A DNA stretch of 64,000 nt from Serratia fonticola. Its GTDB lineage: Bacteria; Pseudomonadota; Gammaproteobacteria; Enterobacterales; Enterobacteriaceae. Positions 17,813-27,807 of the stretch are shown here, one piece after another. The stretch lies in the NCBI RefSeq assembly GCF_006715025.1, contig NZ_VFMK01000001.1, forward strand, positions 3,162,001-3,226,000, given 5' to 3'. The notes beneath the pieces are model-generated. The model made no database searches and had not been told where the DNA came from. It saw only the letters and a list, made by a program, of their open reading frames with translations. The number at the start of each line of letters is the position of its first letter. Position 1 is the stretch's first letter. Both the position numbers and the translations under genes were made by a program.

Positions 17813-19270
17813 TTAATGACCCGCTAAGGCAGAAGCTAACTCCTCGCGGGTAATATCAATGGCCAGGAACTCCGTCAAGGCAATAAACAGGCCACAGAAC
17901 AGATCGGGGGCAATCGCAATCAGTTTTTCCCTCACCATAGGTTCAGGCAAGTTGTTTTTGCTGACCAGCAATTTCACCACCCGATCAAAGGCCGGTGGAT
18001 TGTTGATCAACTGCTGCAACGAGTTATCAGCCTTGAGCGGTGGATAATAGGGGGGCGCAAGCACCTTGACCCGTGTACTTATCACAATATCCCGTGAAGA
18101 GCGTGCGGCGTGCAACTGATACTCGCCAGAATCCACCACCCATTCGTTCATCCCTGGGTGGAAACAGGCAAAGTCTTGCCAGTTAAGCAGCATGCTTACC
18201 GTCTTGGTTTCGCCAGGTTCGAGTTCAACCTTGGCAAAAGCCTTCAATGCACGCTTCTCTCGCAGTAATTCTCCTGATGGGGCCGAGAGATAAAGTTGTA
18301 CCACCTCTTTACCTGCCACGTTACCGCTGTTAGTAACCTCAACGCTGACGGTGAGTGAATGATCCACTTCAAGTTGTGTCACCGAAGTCATTAGATTGGC
18401 ATAGCTGAAGGTGGTATAGCTCAGGCCAAAACCAAACGGGAATTGCGGTGTGAGATGACGACGATCGTAGTAGCGATAGCCGACAAATAGCCCTTCACTG
18501 TAGTGGTGACGCAGATTCTCACCGGGATAACTGAGCCAGGCAGGCGTCTCCTCCAGCGTATTTGGCACGGTGACCGTCAATTTACCGCATGGATTTGCCC
18601 GACCGAACAGGATATCCGCCACGGCCCGGCCCATGCCTTGCCCTGCAAAGAAGGTTTCCAGTAGCGCTTTGCAATCGGGTAACCAGGGCATGACCACCGC
18701 GTCGCTGTTGGCAAGCACCACCACCAGATTGGGTTGCTGTTTGGCGACGGCGCGGATCAGCGCCTCATGACTCGGCAAAATATTTAAATCCTTGCGATCG
18801 CCATTTTCACCGTCTTCGCCAATGGCAGTACTGACGAAAATCACGGCCACCTCGGCATTTCTAGCGACTTCAACGGCGTGAGCCTGTGCCTGTTCATCAA
18901 TGAAATTATCTTGCGGTGCACCGATGGCATAGTGGATATCAAAATCATGACCGGCCACATCAAAAATTTCATCGAGAGGGCGATCGAGCATATAAGGCAC
19001 GGTAGTCGCACAGCCGGAGCCCTGGATCACCGGTTCTTGCGCCGGTTTGCCCAAGACGGCGATAGAGCGTTGTTTTTCTGGCTGCAGTGGCAGCAGATTA
19101 TCCTCATTCTTCAGCAGCACGATGGACTCGGCGGCCAGCCGCTGTGCCAATTGATGATGTTGCTGATAGTTCGCTTTGGTACCCGGTTTACGGTGTTGCT
19201 GCACTTTGTCGATCAGAGTCAGCATACGCAGGCAGGCGGTATCCAGTACGGCTGTCGGTATCTCTTTACG
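17813..19270 (-). pseudogene. C-terminal part of a family 3 glycoside hydrolase (5' end deleted)
   Basis: The visible product carries the GH3 C-terminal domain (ESIVLLKNEDNLLPL near its start, GEDGENGDRKDLNILP) and the fibronectin III-like domain (GKEVVQLYL). The whole N-terminal TIM barrel with the nucleophile Asp is missing, so it cannot be an active glycosidase. Homology begins at about TAVLDTACLRMLTLIDKV, right where the truncated transporter gene ends out of frame. A single deletion joining the two genes explains this. An ATG at 19294 opens the frame but encodes shadow sequence of the transporter first. The original substrate (beta-glucoside or xyloside) cannot be told. Confidence 0.8.
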
Positions 19271-19730
19271 ATAGCGAAGCGCGCGATCCTTCATGCTGCG
19301 TCAGCATATTGGTCATGGCGGAATAGGGCGTATTGACCGTGGTATAGGCCAGGCAGTAGAGGGTGTAGGAAATCAGTGCGTAGTAAAACTTGAAATCGCT
19401 GTCGAAGGTGCTGAAACACAGGATCGTCAGGATCCCCAGTGGCACGGCACCAAACAGCAGGTAGGGGCGTAATTTGCCATAGCGGGTATGGGTTTTATCA
19501 ATAAAATAACCGATAAAAATGTTAAATATCGCATCCAGGATACGGGCAATGACAAAGATTAAACTCGCCTGTACTGCGCTAATGCCATAAATATTGGTGT
19601 AAAAAAACAACAAAAACAGAGAGACAAAGCCAAACGACAGGTTAGAGGCCAAATCGCCAAATCCATATCCTATCTTTTCCCTAACGCTGACTTTAACGTA
19701 ACTCTCTGAGGCAATGTCTGTGGTTTTCAT
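19266..19730 (-). pseudogene. N-terminal part of a GPH-family sugar transporter (3' end deleted)
   Basis: The 154 codons match the start of glycoside-pentoside-hexuronide:cation symporters (MelB/XylP/YicJ type): VREKIGYGFGDLASNLSF near the start and DKTHTRYGKLRPYLLFG near residue 80. Full proteins have about 450-500 residues and 12 helices; only about four helices remain. The frame stops just after HEGSRASLS, a conserved spot in the family, where sequence of the glycosidase gene begins in another frame. It was the first gene of the carbohydrate operon. Confidence 0.8.
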
Positions 19731-19877
19731 TATTGTTCACTCATTCAGATTGGCTTCGTCCTGAGTATACCGACAGGGCTGGCAGCGGCTTGCCAGCCTT
19801 TGTTTAAACCCTTCCCATTTTTTGCTCTGTTCCGGCTTTGTCGTGAAGTTGTGAGTGCGGTCACAAGGAGACGCACG

Positions 19878-20762
19878 TCAGATGACGACCTTGCTGATCA
19901 CACAGGCCGCGCAACTTTTATCATCGGCCGTCATGGTGGGCTGAGTAATCAATTGCTGGTAAAAGTCCGCATCTAGCAGGGCAATATAACAAATGGCATG
20001 GTGGCAACAGGCCGGGCTTGAGCCAATAATCAGGCCAGTCTGATTCGGCGGTAGGATCGTGCAGCCAGGCAACGCCGAATAGCCTAGCGGCGGAGCCATA
20101 GGCACCAGATCTCGCTGATAGTTGAATACCTGATAATTTAGCACCGTATTCTGAAAATAATCCGCAAATTCGCTGTTACCCGGTTTTGGGCTGGCAAACA
20201 GACAGGTTGTGATTTGTGAGGTGGGGAGCAGAGCGGCCAATTCGGCGCTGAGATAGGTCGCTAATGCTGCCCCCAGGCTATGCCCCAACACAGTGACATT
20301 GGCATTGGCAACGGTTTGGGCAATACCAACCGCCAGCGGTTGGCTGGTATTTGCCCCATGAGAGAACTGCAAGGTCTGATAAATACCATAAAAGCCGCCA
20401 TCTACCAGACCTTGTAAAGGCGCATCAGGCTGGCGCAGAATAAAATCAAAATCATCCAGCCACTCCTCCGCACCGTCGGTACCGCGGATCACCGCAACAT
20501 AATCGCCCGCACTGTTATTGGCCAGATACCCATAACAGACCCGATCACTATTCTGCAGACTGACATCTAGCATTTTACGCCGAATACTGTCACCCGATTT
20601 GACGATCTTGTCGCCGCCAGTGATATAGCCAACCAGGTTCCAACCGGCAGCGGTGATTCGTGGGTCAGGATCTGGCGAAAGACAATGTAAATTCTTGTCG
20701 CACATATCCCAGCAATACATCACCAAGGCAGCTAACGGGGCGGCTTGAGCGTTAGAAAACAT
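19878..20762 (-). CDS. Lipase class 3 family protein
   Basis: A 294-residue alpha/beta hydrolase of the fungal-type lipase (class 3) family. The nucleophile elbow is VLGHSLGAALA (Ser near residue 162), preceded by the family's VIRGTDGAEEWLDDFDF segment near 95-112 (oxyanion region), with PKPGNSEFADYF after it and a likely catalytic His in the CCHHA segment. No signal peptide is evident, so secretion would need a dedicated system. GGGAG sits 6 nt before the ATG. The gene is alone, divergent from an MFS exporter. Confidence 0.8.
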   Translation of the reverse strand: MFSNAQAAPLAALVMYCWDMCDKNLHCLSPDPDPRITAAGWNLVGYITGGDKIVKSGDSIRRKMLDVSLQNSDRVCYGYLANNSAGDYVAVIRGTDGAEEWLDDFDFILRQPDAPLQGLVDGGFYGIYQTLQFSHGANTSQPLAVGIAQTVANANVTVLGHSLGAALATYLSAELAALLPTSQITTCLFASPKPGNSEFADYFQNTVLNYQVFNYQRDLVPMAPPLGYSALPGCTILPPNQTGLIIGSSPACCHHAICYIALLDADFYQQLITQPTMTADDKSCAACVISKVVI

Positions 20763-20964
20763 CAGTTTCTCCCATCATATTCAGAATTTAATCGGGGTAG
20801 GAAAGTGTTCCCTACACTATCAGCATAGTCACTCAGCGTGCGGAAAAAACACCGGTTTTCATATATGGCGTCTGGTGCATTTATTCATTGCATTCCATGC
20901 GTCTTCCGCCTTATCAGGGGATGCAATAGGCTTGCTGACACGTTCATTCAGGAGTCAGTACAGC

Positions 20965-22368
20965 ATGAAAATCAACGCCAACAAGGGACAGGCTATGTCG
21001 GCACCCGCGGGCAAACTGGCCAGCCTTGCTTTACCCACGCTGCTATCTTCATTGGCAGCCAGCGTTACCAACGTCAGTTTACCGACCTTAGTGCAGGCGT
21101 TCGACGCCTCATTTCAGGACGTGCAGTGGGTTGTTCTGTCATATCTGCTGGCGATCACTACATTGATTATCGGTGTTGGACGGTTAGGGGATATCGTTAG
21201 TCGCCGCAATCTGTTACTGGCGGGGATCGGCTTGTTCATCATCGCCTCTTTGGGGTGCGCATTGGCACCTACCATTGGGTTCTTGATTACTGCCCGAGCC
21301 CTACAGGGCCTGGGGGCGGCGGTGATGATGACGATAACGTTGGCATTGGTAGGGGAAACCATCAACCAGGAGAGAATGGGGCGTGCAATGGGTCTACTGG
21401 GCACGTTGTCTGCAGTTGGAACATCGCTCGGCCCAACCGTTGGCGGCGTGTTGATTGCCGGAGTGGGTTGGCAGGCCATTTTTCTTATCAACCTCCCTTT
21501 AGGGGCGATCGCGCTAGGGCTTGTGTGGTATTTCCTTCCTGTGTCAGCGCCACAACCTGGCGTAAAACCCAGAGGGTTTGACCATGGCGGAATGGCGCTG
21601 CTTGGCTTGACCCTCGTGCTGTTTGCGTTAGCCATGACGTTGGGAAAGGGCCATTTCAGCATGCTTAATATTGCCTTATTGCTAGGTGCCACAGCGGGGG
21701 CCCGGTTATTTGTTTGGGTGGAGAACAAAGCGTGTTCTCCTTTAATTGATATGGCGCTGTTACGCCAGCCTGCGTTGAGCATCAGCCTGATAACCAATAT
21801 GCTGGTCACCCTGGTGATGATGACGACGCTGGTTGTGGGGCCGTTCTACCTGTCCCACGGGTTAGGCCTGGCGCCTCAGCAGGTCGGATTGTCTCTGTCC
21901 ATTGGGCCGCTGATCGCGGCATTGTCGGGTGTCCCGGCCGGTTATCTGGTCGATCGCTTCGGGACACGGAAGATGGTCATCGTTGGGTTAGCCGGCGTCA
22001 GTGTTGGCGCTTGCGTGCTGTCTGTGATCTCGCCTCCGCTGGGCATTTTGGGATACGTGTTGCCCGTTTGCCTCCTCACCGCAGGTTACGCTTTATTCCA
22101 GGCCGCCAATAATACGGCGGTGATAAAAGAAGTCACCTCTAATCAACGCGGCGTTGTCTCCGGCCTGTTAAACCTTTCGCGCAATCTTGGGTTTATCTGC
22201 GGGGCTTCAGCCATAGGGGCATTGTTCGCGTTGATGTCGGCCTCTGGCGACACGACCAGAGGCATGCAGTTTTCTTATCTGGTTGCCGGATTATTGACCG
22301 TCGCAGGATTAGCGATGACGCTGGCAAACCATTTCTGGCAGGAGAGGCAAGCCATCAAGTCTTCATAA
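20965..22368 (+). CDS. MFS drug exporter, DHA2 (14-TM) type
   Basis: A 467-residue proton-driven exporter of the QacA/SmvA type. Motif C-like TVGGVLIAGVGWQAIFLINLP near residue 160 and motif A-like GRLGDIVSRRNLL near 73 identify the subfamily; ALQGLGAAVMMTITLAL is also typical. Fourteen membrane segments are expected. Start 20965 has GGAG 10 nt upstream; ATG 20995 with AGGG upstream is an equally good choice. Upstream in-frame codons to 20875 have no initiation signal. The next gene follows after 82 bp on the same strand. Confidence 0.85.
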   Translation: MKINANKGQAMSAPAGKLASLALPTLLSSLAASVTNVSLPTLVQAFDASFQDVQWVVLSYLLAITTLIIGVGRLGDIVSRRNLLLAGIGLFIIASLGCALAPTIGFLITARALQGLGAAVMMTITLALVGETINQERMGRAMGLLGTLSAVGTSLGPTVGGVLIAGVGWQAIFLINLPLGAIALGLVWYFLPVSAPQPGVKPRGFDHGGMALLGLTLVLFALAMTLGKGHFSMLNIALLLGATAGARLFVWVENKACSPLIDMALLRQPALSISLITNMLVTLVMMTTLVVGPFYLSHGLGLAPQQVGLSLSIGPLIAALSGVPAGYLVDRFGTRKMVIVGLAGVSVGACVLSVISPPLGILGYVLPVCLLTAGYALFQAANNTAVIKEVTSNQRGVVSGLLNLSRNLGFICGASAIGALFALMSASGDTTRGMQFSYLVAGLLTVAGLAMTLANHFWQERQAIKSS

Positions 22369-22450
22369 CGCTATCGCCTGAGCACCGTGGGGTAATGAGT
22401 GCAGATATGCTATTTTTTGTTTTAGGTGCGTATTTTATAAGGCAACAAAT

Positions 22451-23032
22451 ATGAACAAACACCTTGCCCCTGTGGCACTGGAAAAGGCTTATCGCTTATT
22501 GAATCACGGGCCGACGGTACTGGTGTCTGCCAGCCATGGCGGTACTAATGATGTCATGGCCGCCGCTTGGGCGTGCGCATTGGACTTCTCGCCGCCCAAG
22601 TTAACCGTCGTGCTGGACAAAATGACCCAAACCCGAGCCCTTATCGAGCAGAGTGGTCTTTTCGTGATCCAGGTTCCTACGGCAACACAACTGCAACTGA
22701 CCTACGAGGTTGGGAATCGCAGCCTGTTTACCGACCCGGATAAACTGGCACATGCAGGCGTGGAATTGTTCAGCTTCGAAGGCCACGATCTTCCATTCGT
22801 TGTCGGGTGCTCCGCCTGGTTAGCATGCCGGTTGATCCCTGAACCCCATAATCAGCAGACTCATGACCTGTTTATTGGCGAAGTGACAGGGGCTTGGTCA
22901 GATACCCGGGTATTTAAAGACGGTCATTGGCATTTTGATTCTGCAGAACCCTCACTGCGTAGTTTGCACTACATTGCGGGTGGCCAGTTCTATGCTATCG
23001 GAGAGTCGTTGACGGCCAAGACAGATAAGTGA
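22451..23032 (+). CDS. Flavin reductase-like (FMN-binding split barrel) protein
   Basis: A 193-residue protein of the flavin reductase domain family. Typical features are the start with PTVLVSASHGGTNDVMAAAWACALDF, the DKMTQTRALIEQSGLFVIQ segment and a C-terminal HYIAGGQFYAIGE. Such proteins bind FMN and either supply reduced flavin or reduce small substrates. It lies 82 bp after the MFS gene and is followed by a terminator hairpin; the two may be cotranscribed but a functional link is not shown. Confidence 0.75.
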   Translation: MNKHLAPVALEKAYRLLNHGPTVLVSASHGGTNDVMAAAWACALDFSPPKLTVVLDKMTQTRALIEQSGLFVIQVPTATQLQLTYEVGNRSLFTDPDKLAHAGVELFSFEGHDLPFVVGCSAWLACRLIPEPHNQQTHDLFIGEVTGAWSDTRVFKDGHWHFDSAEPSLRSLHYIAGGQFYAIGESLTAKTDK

Positions 23033-23067
23033 TTCAAACGGCAAATGTTACAACCCGTGGAGTGACC

Positions 23068-23093
23068 CTCCTATCTTCGATAGGAGCTTATTT
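23068..23093 (+). terminator. Intrinsic terminator after flavin reductase-like gene
   Basis: CTCCTATC - TTC - GATAGGAG followed by CTTATTT: an 8-bp perfect stem with a short T-rich tail, 35 bp after the stop codon. Confidence 0.6.
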
Positions 23094-23134
23094 AACATCT
23101 GAAATTAAGTTCATTACATAACAAGGGAAGGTTA

Positions 23135-23638
23135 ATGAATCTATATCTGTTTTATCTGGGGGGAAATGCAGGAAAGTCTAATATTGAGGTACATGATGTG
23201 CAATTTGCCGTCGCTGAAAAACCTGAAGATGCCTGGCCTTTTCTACGCGAGGTTTGGTTCGGCGATAAAGACAAAGTTCATATTGATGGCTATGCGAAAA
23301 TCAATTGGGTAGATGGTTATACTGTCAAACTTGCGACGACGCCACCTCAACATAGCGAAAAACTTTACTTTGTTAATGTGGGTGCCTACCACCCAGATAC
23401 TCTGGCAGAACTGCATGCTTTCGATCTTTTTATTGCCGAGGATGCCAGGCAAGCTAAAGCACGGGCATTAGAGAGCCTGTTAAAAGGGGCAATTTTGCAG
23501 CACAAAGATAACCTAAAAGAGGTTGATGACTGTCTGTTGCTTGAGAAAGTAGGCAGTTATTACCTACATCTTGAGAAAAATCCCTGCGGAAGCTCTTTTA
23601 AGCCCGAGTGGCAAGGATACCAGCCCATTGGCTCGTAA
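23135..23638 (+). CDS. DUF1543 domain protein
   Basis: A 167-residue protein with two related halves, each starting with a short strand and a D-F/V-x-A-E motif (HDVQFAVAEKPEDAW near 20 and FDLFIAEDARQAKARAL near 100), which is the DUF1543 pattern. The function is unknown. The start MNLYLFYLGGNAGKS has AAGGGAAGG immediately upstream. The gene stands alone between two hairpins. Confidence 0.75.
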   Translation: MNLYLFYLGGNAGKSNIEVHDVQFAVAEKPEDAWPFLREVWFGDKDKVHIDGYAKINWVDGYTVKLATTPPQHSEKLYFVNVGAYHPDTLAELHAFDLFIAEDARQAKARALESLLKGAILQHKDNLKEVDDCLLLEKVGSYYLHLEKNPCGSSFKPEWQGYQPIGS

Positions 23639-24237
23639 CGGCTGCCTCTGATAACGTTCATCAGTGGTTGGAGACTTTCACTGATGAACGAATCCTGAAC
23701 AAGGTTGTAACCTGACATCTCTATCTCTGCTGATTTTTCGCCACAGAACCTAAACAACAAGTTTTTTTGCAGCAAAAAGCAACGTTGAGACCGTAAATCA
23801 GCAAAACTTTCCTTAGTTATATCTTGATAATTCAGAGCTTAATCATTAAACATTGCCTTTAACGATAAAAAACAAGTCATTAAATCTAAATTCAGCCAAA
23901 TTAATGGTTAATGGTTCTTTTGCGCCCCATTCGAAGTAAGATTTTTCTCGTAAATAACCGAGCCAATACTCATGTGCGTGACACCTGATAACGGCACCGA
24001 AGTAGTGGGAAAACGGTGAGATACCTCCAAGATACCAAGGGAGCAGTTTGAGTACCGGGAGACAATCATGGTCACCCTGAGAGCATCGAGAGACAAGGGA
24101 TCCAGCAGCGAATATATGCTCTGGAAACTAAACCAATCGTCAACGTAGAGGCGAGGGGGTTACCCCGAGCCCATTTGGTACCACAGCTGACTCTACGATG
24201 CTTTCGTTTTGTTTAAATTAAACTTCAAGGTTGAAGA
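23639..24237. other. Noncoding region with 11-bp hairpin (23656-23689)
   Basis: An 11-bp perfect inverted repeat GTTCATCAGTG / CACTGATGAAC lies 18 bp after the DUF1543 gene and may end its transcript, though no U-run follows. Nearer the LuxR-type gene, CGTAGAG (24144) and CTCTACG (24191) could close a long stem around an inner GGGG-TTA-CCCC hairpin in its 5' leader. No convincing ORF or RNA gene is seen. Confidence 0.45.
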
Positions 24238-24840
24238 ATGATGAATATTTTGTATTTTGGAGAAGAAAACATTGAGAGCCTGGGTATTCTTCACATAATC
24301 AAGAACAACTATCCGCAAGCTTCCATCGAGATTCAGCGGCCGGTTGATTGTAAGAGTGGCATAAAGCCAATGCAGTGCGATATTTGCATCGTTGACAGCA
24401 AAAAGCTGGTGGATCTACCCACCAATGAATTTAACCGCTTATTATCGTTATCAAACGTGCCAACACTGATTTTAGCGAAAAAAGAGCAGCCCTTATTCCG
24501 CTTTTTTAGCCTGTTAAAAAATATTCGCGGTATTGTTGAGTATGACAGCGGTGTGGATTTCTTCCTTAACGCGATCAATATCATCGTTGCTGGTGGCTAT
24601 TGCTACTCATGGAATGTAGGCATGATGAGAGACGATAGGTTAAGCCTGCTGGACGAAAACTATTGTGAGTCCGTAGGCCTGACACGACGAGAGATCGAGA
24701 TCTTGAAGATGTACCTGGAGGGCGCCTCTAACAAAGAGATTTCTTATAAGCTTTGTCGTAGCCAAAAAACCATCAGCGCGCATAAATCCAATATCTTGCG
24801 TAAAACGGGGATTAAACGCTTTCCTTCAGCGATCTGTTGA
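24238..24840 (+). CDS. LuxR-type (NarL/RcsA-like) transcriptional regulator
   Basis: A 200-residue regulator. The N-terminal ~125 residues resemble a degenerate receiver domain (MNILYFGEENIESLGILHII, DICIVDSKKL) without clear phosphorylation residues; the C-terminal HTH spans about 140-195 (LTRREIEILKMYLEGASNKEISYKLCRSQKTISAHKSNIL, where KTISAHK is the recognition helix). It resembles orphan regulators of the RcsA/FimZ kind. The C-terminus after KTGIKR is short (FPSAIC), so the last helix may be altered. AAGG precedes the start by 8 nt. Target genes cannot be told from context. Confidence 0.75.
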   Translation: MMNILYFGEENIESLGILHIIKNNYPQASIEIQRPVDCKSGIKPMQCDICIVDSKKLVDLPTNEFNRLLSLSNVPTLILAKKEQPLFRFFSLLKNIRGIVEYDSGVDFFLNAINIIVAGGYCYSWNVGMMRDDRLSLLDENYCESVGLTRREIEILKMYLEGASNKEISYKLCRSQKTISAHKSNILRKTGIKRFPSAIC

Positions 24841-25257
24841 CGGGCATTGCGTTTGCCGTGCAGGTAGTGAAATGCCTACCGATTGATTAGATGATGCTTA
24901 GCCGTTCCTATGCCTGTTTCCTCCAGGGACGGTAAGCATCTCTAGCGAATTAAGCGCTTCAGAGCGAACGGCTGTTTATGCGGGACTGCGCAAGGCGAGC
25001 TGGCGGAATTGAATAAAGGTGAAGTGAATAATGCTCTTACTCCAAGTGGTTTTTATGCATCATCTTAGTCACTGAAACGAAAAGAGATCCCGATGAATGA
25101 GTAATTGTTTTCTCACCTTTCCCTAGTCCTCAGAAATATCAATACATTATAATTTCTTACAATTTCATTCGATGACAAAATAATAATCGACTAACTTATA
25201 TAGGACCGGTACTTAGTAGTCTAACTCTCTGGAATCCATACAAAAAAGGTCGTGAAC
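24841..25257. other. Noncoding region with long hairpin (24893-24940)
   Basis: GATGCTTA-G-CCGTTCC and GGGACGG-TAAGCATC form an approximately 14-bp imperfect stem about 50 bp after the LuxR-type gene, probably a transcript end, without U-run. The right part is AT-rich and must hold the methyltransferase promoter. Nothing else is seen. Confidence 0.45.
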
Positions 25258-26046
25258 ATGAAATTAAATGAAAACTATGGAGATAGAATATTTTGCCACG
25301 AAATGGCTGATGAAATGCATCGTCTTACTTTAATTTCGAATGCTTATGATTTTATTAGTCAACGCCAAATTTCTGCACTAATTACTCAACCAGGCACACG
25401 CTGTTTGGATATAGGTTCAGGTACTGGCAGCATAGCAGAATGGTTATCAATGCAACCAAACGTACAAGAAGTTGTTGCACTTGATCGCTTTGTTCACTTG
25501 CTTGAAAGAAGGCTAACGGTTTCACAGAGATTGCAGATTGTTCAGCATGACTTGAATGATGATGATTATTACGGAGAATTTGACCTCATCCATATACGTT
25601 TTGTACTGATGCATTTGCGTAATAGAGAAGATCTTCTTAAGAAAATATCTAAATGGCTAAAGCCGGGTGGTTGGTTGGTTGTCTCTGATAGTATCCATAT
25701 CTCGCTACAGGAGATAGATGATCCTCTTTTTCAGAAGGTAATGTCTACTATGTGGCAAGCTCTGATTAATTCCATAGGTTCCGATGAGTACTGGTCTCAT
25801 GAGCTACAGTCACAATTTCAATCTCTTGGCCTAAAAAATATATCCGTTGAAGCCTATCTGCCGTCTGTTGGCAAGGGGACACCTATGGCGGAATTTTGGT
25901 GTCTTACTTGGCAAGCTATGCGTGATCGTATGTTGGAAACGGGCGATTTGGACGATAAAACATTAAAAGCGGCTGAAAAAAGACTAATGCAGGAAGGAAT
26001 GATCGCTCTGTCATCGGGTATGATGACCTGTATTGGTCAAAAGTAA
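25258..26046 (+). CDS. Class I SAM-dependent methyltransferase
   Basis: A 262-residue methyltransferase. Motif I is CLDIGSGTGSIAEWL near residue 47, the acidic end of strand 2 is ALDRF near 70, and the later FDLIHIRFVLMHLRNREDLLKKISKWLKPGGWLVVSD carries motifs IV-VI. The layout matches UbiE/small-molecule methyltransferases; the substrate is unknown. ATG 25258 is preferred over GTG 25252 because AAGG is 8 nt upstream. The gene is AT-richer than its neighbours and stands alone, convergent with digH, which suggests later acquisition. Confidence 0.8.
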   Translation: MKLNENYGDRIFCHEMADEMHRLTLISNAYDFISQRQISALITQPGTRCLDIGSGTGSIAEWLSMQPNVQEVVALDRFVHLLERRLTVSQRLQIVQHDLNDDDYYGEFDLIHIRFVLMHLRNREDLLKKISKWLKPGGWLVVSDSIHISLQEIDDPLFQKVMSTMWQALINSIGSDEYWSHELQSQFQSLGLKNISVEAYLPSVGKGTPMAEFWCLTWQAMRDRMLETGDLDDKTLKAAEKRLMQEGMIALSSGMMTCIGQK

Positions 26047-26088
26047 TTTTCGCCTCACCTCCAAAATTTTGTCTACGCGACAACCATG

Positions 26089-26101
26089 GTGACAGTGTCA
26101 C
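26089..26101. other. matS site (MatP binding), GTGACAGTGTCAC
   Basis: Perfect match to GTGACRNYGTCAC, in the short gap between the convergent methyltransferase and digH genes, 4.6 kb from dif. It is followed by a run of eight T, so the palindrome might also act as a small terminator for the methyltransferase gene. Confidence 0.75.
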
Positions 26102-26171
26102 TTTTTTTTAGTAATGTGCATTAAATAAGGGCGCCACAACAGAGGAAAACTACCGTGAACGCCCAGATATC

Positions 26172-27545
26172 TTAGCTGCCCCAGCGACTTCTAAGGTAGC
26201 TGACTGCCTGCTGAGTCTGTGGCTGATTGAGATAGTTCTCTCTGAACAAAATAGTGCCTTTAATTTGCTGCACGGACTCATTCAGATCGAGCTGTTTTTG
26301 TAACTCCGGCACGCCACCATTGATCATCCAATCTGGTTCGCTCTTGGAAGGAACGCCAACTTTGTACAGTGCCACACCGATATAAAGGCGTGTATTAGTC
26401 GGTTTCACCACATCCGCCCACCATTTTGCCAACACGTCATAACGGGCTGCGTCGCGCGAGAAGGGCCAATACAGCTGCGGGGCAATGTAATCCAATAGCC
26501 CAAGTTGCACCCAACTGCGAGTATCAGCATAAGATTCATCATATGCCGCAGCACCGCGTGTGTTGGAACCAGCCGAATCATGCGAACTGTTACGCCATAC
26601 GCCAGAAGGACTGACGCCAAACTCAACGCTGGGTTTCAGCTGCTTGATGGTTCGCGAGACGTTTTCAATCAGTTGTTGCGTGTTGTTGCGCCGCCAGTCG
26701 GCTTTGGAGGCAAATTGCTGACCATACTTTTTAAAGGTTTGGTTATCGTTGAGAACGGAGCCAGGGGACTCAGCATAGAAATAATCATCAAACTGCACAC
26801 CATCAATATCATAATGTGAGACCACTTCAGCCACGATGCCGCTGATCCAGTCCCGCACCTCTGGTATACCGGGATCGAGCACAAATCGATCGCCTGAAGT
26901 ACGAACCCAGTCAGGATGCAGGACAAATACGCTGGCGGGGTGCAGTGATAATGTATTCTTCAGTTCGGCAGCGGTTGCTGGCCTGGTATTAACAGAAACA
27001 CGATAGGGGTTAAACCAGGCATGAACTTTTATACCGCGCTTGTGGGCTTCATCCAGCATAAACTGCAGCGGATCGTAACCCGGATCCCCGCCAATATTCC
27101 CGGTCAGTACATCTGACCACGGCAAAATCTTTGAGGGCCAGAGGGCTGTGCCATCCGGTTTAACCTGGAAAAACACGGTGTTGATACCCAGCATTTTCAG
27201 TTTATCCAACTTTTCCTTCAGTGCTTGCTGCTGTTGGTTAATGCGGATAGTTGGCGTACTGGCATTTATTGAGGTCTGTGGTGGCCAATCGAGGCGGGAA
27301 ACGGTCGCCAACCAGACGCCGCGCACCGGTTCCTGATTTTGTCGAGCATTATTCGGCAACGGCTTTTTAGCCACCGGGGGCAACGGGGTGACTAGTGATT
27401 TCGGTGGTTCCGAAGTACAACTGGCAAGTGAAAGCACACAGGCAAGTAGTACACCGAACCGTTTAACGGTAGTTGCTGGTTTAGCGCTATGAGAACGGGC
27501 GATGATTTTCTCCAGTTTATCGGGGAGTCGCGGGGATAGAAGCAT
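26172..27545 (-). CDS. digH: Peptidoglycan glycosidase-like lipoprotein DigH (YddW)
   Basis: A 457-residue lipoprotein of the glycosyl hydrolase-like 10 family. The lipobox is LSLASC (Cys 43), after an unusually long positively charged N-terminus; no better internal start is visible. The catalytic TIM barrel covers about 70-400, with family stretches such as RGVWLATVSRLDWP, GIKVHAWFNPYR, LDPGIPEVRDWI and DGVQFDDYF. E. coli DigH cleaves denuded glycan strands of septal peptidoglycan. It should be anchored in the outer membrane facing the periplasm. Confidence 0.85.
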   Translation of the reverse strand: MLLSPRLPDKLEKIIARSHSAKPATTVKRFGVLLACVLSLASCTSEPPKSLVTPLPPVAKKPLPNNARQNQEPVRGVWLATVSRLDWPPQTSINASTPTIRINQQQQALKEKLDKLKMLGINTVFFQVKPDGTALWPSKILPWSDVLTGNIGGDPGYDPLQFMLDEAHKRGIKVHAWFNPYRVSVNTRPATAAELKNTLSLHPASVFVLHPDWVRTSGDRFVLDPGIPEVRDWISGIVAEVVSHYDIDGVQFDDYFYAESPGSVLNDNQTFKKYGQQFASKADWRRNNTQQLIENVSRTIKQLKPSVEFGVSPSGVWRNSSHDSAGSNTRGAAAYDESYADTRSWVQLGLLDYIAPQLYWPFSRDAARYDVLAKWWADVVKPTNTRLYIGVALYKVGVPSKSEPDWMINGGVPELQKQLDLNESVQQIKGTILFRENYLNQPQTQQAVSYLRSRWGS

Positions 27546-27611
27546 TCTCTTATGTTCTGCATTTTAGTCAACATCGATGAACCGGAGTGGACAGGTAATA
27601 TCCCCAAAAGA

Positions 27612-27807
27612 CCGACATTTTCATGTTCACGCTTTTATAAGCCGTGTAGCCATCCGCGCACCAGAAAGCCGTACTGAATCACGATAGCAGTTTCAGTAAC
27701 CGGCTAAGCCTCTCCCTGCTCCAGAAACCAAAAGCATACGCGATAATCCGTTTCAGCCGTGGCTCCCGCGCATGCCACAGCCAGCGGTTCTTGTGTCGAA
27801 AAACAGG
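27612..27807 (-). pseudogene. IS1-family transposase (InsB-like) remnant
   Basis: The minus strand reads RHKNRWLWHAREPRLKRI, then IAYAFG, then an in-frame TGA (27679-27681) and FSTAFWCADGYTAYKS. This resembles the InsB core (RWLWxAxEPxxxxxxAxxFG ... FxxTDxWxxY). Only the middle of the transposase remains; no terminal repeats or target duplication were found. It marks past insertion at the left border of the AT-rich region around dif. Confidence 0.55.

Noticed and set aside
19808..19815. KOPS-like octamers (CCCTTCCC here and near 49414) for FtsK loading
   Set aside because: The two copies seen by eye point the same way on both sides of dif, so they do not show the polarity switch expected; numbers are too low to conclude.
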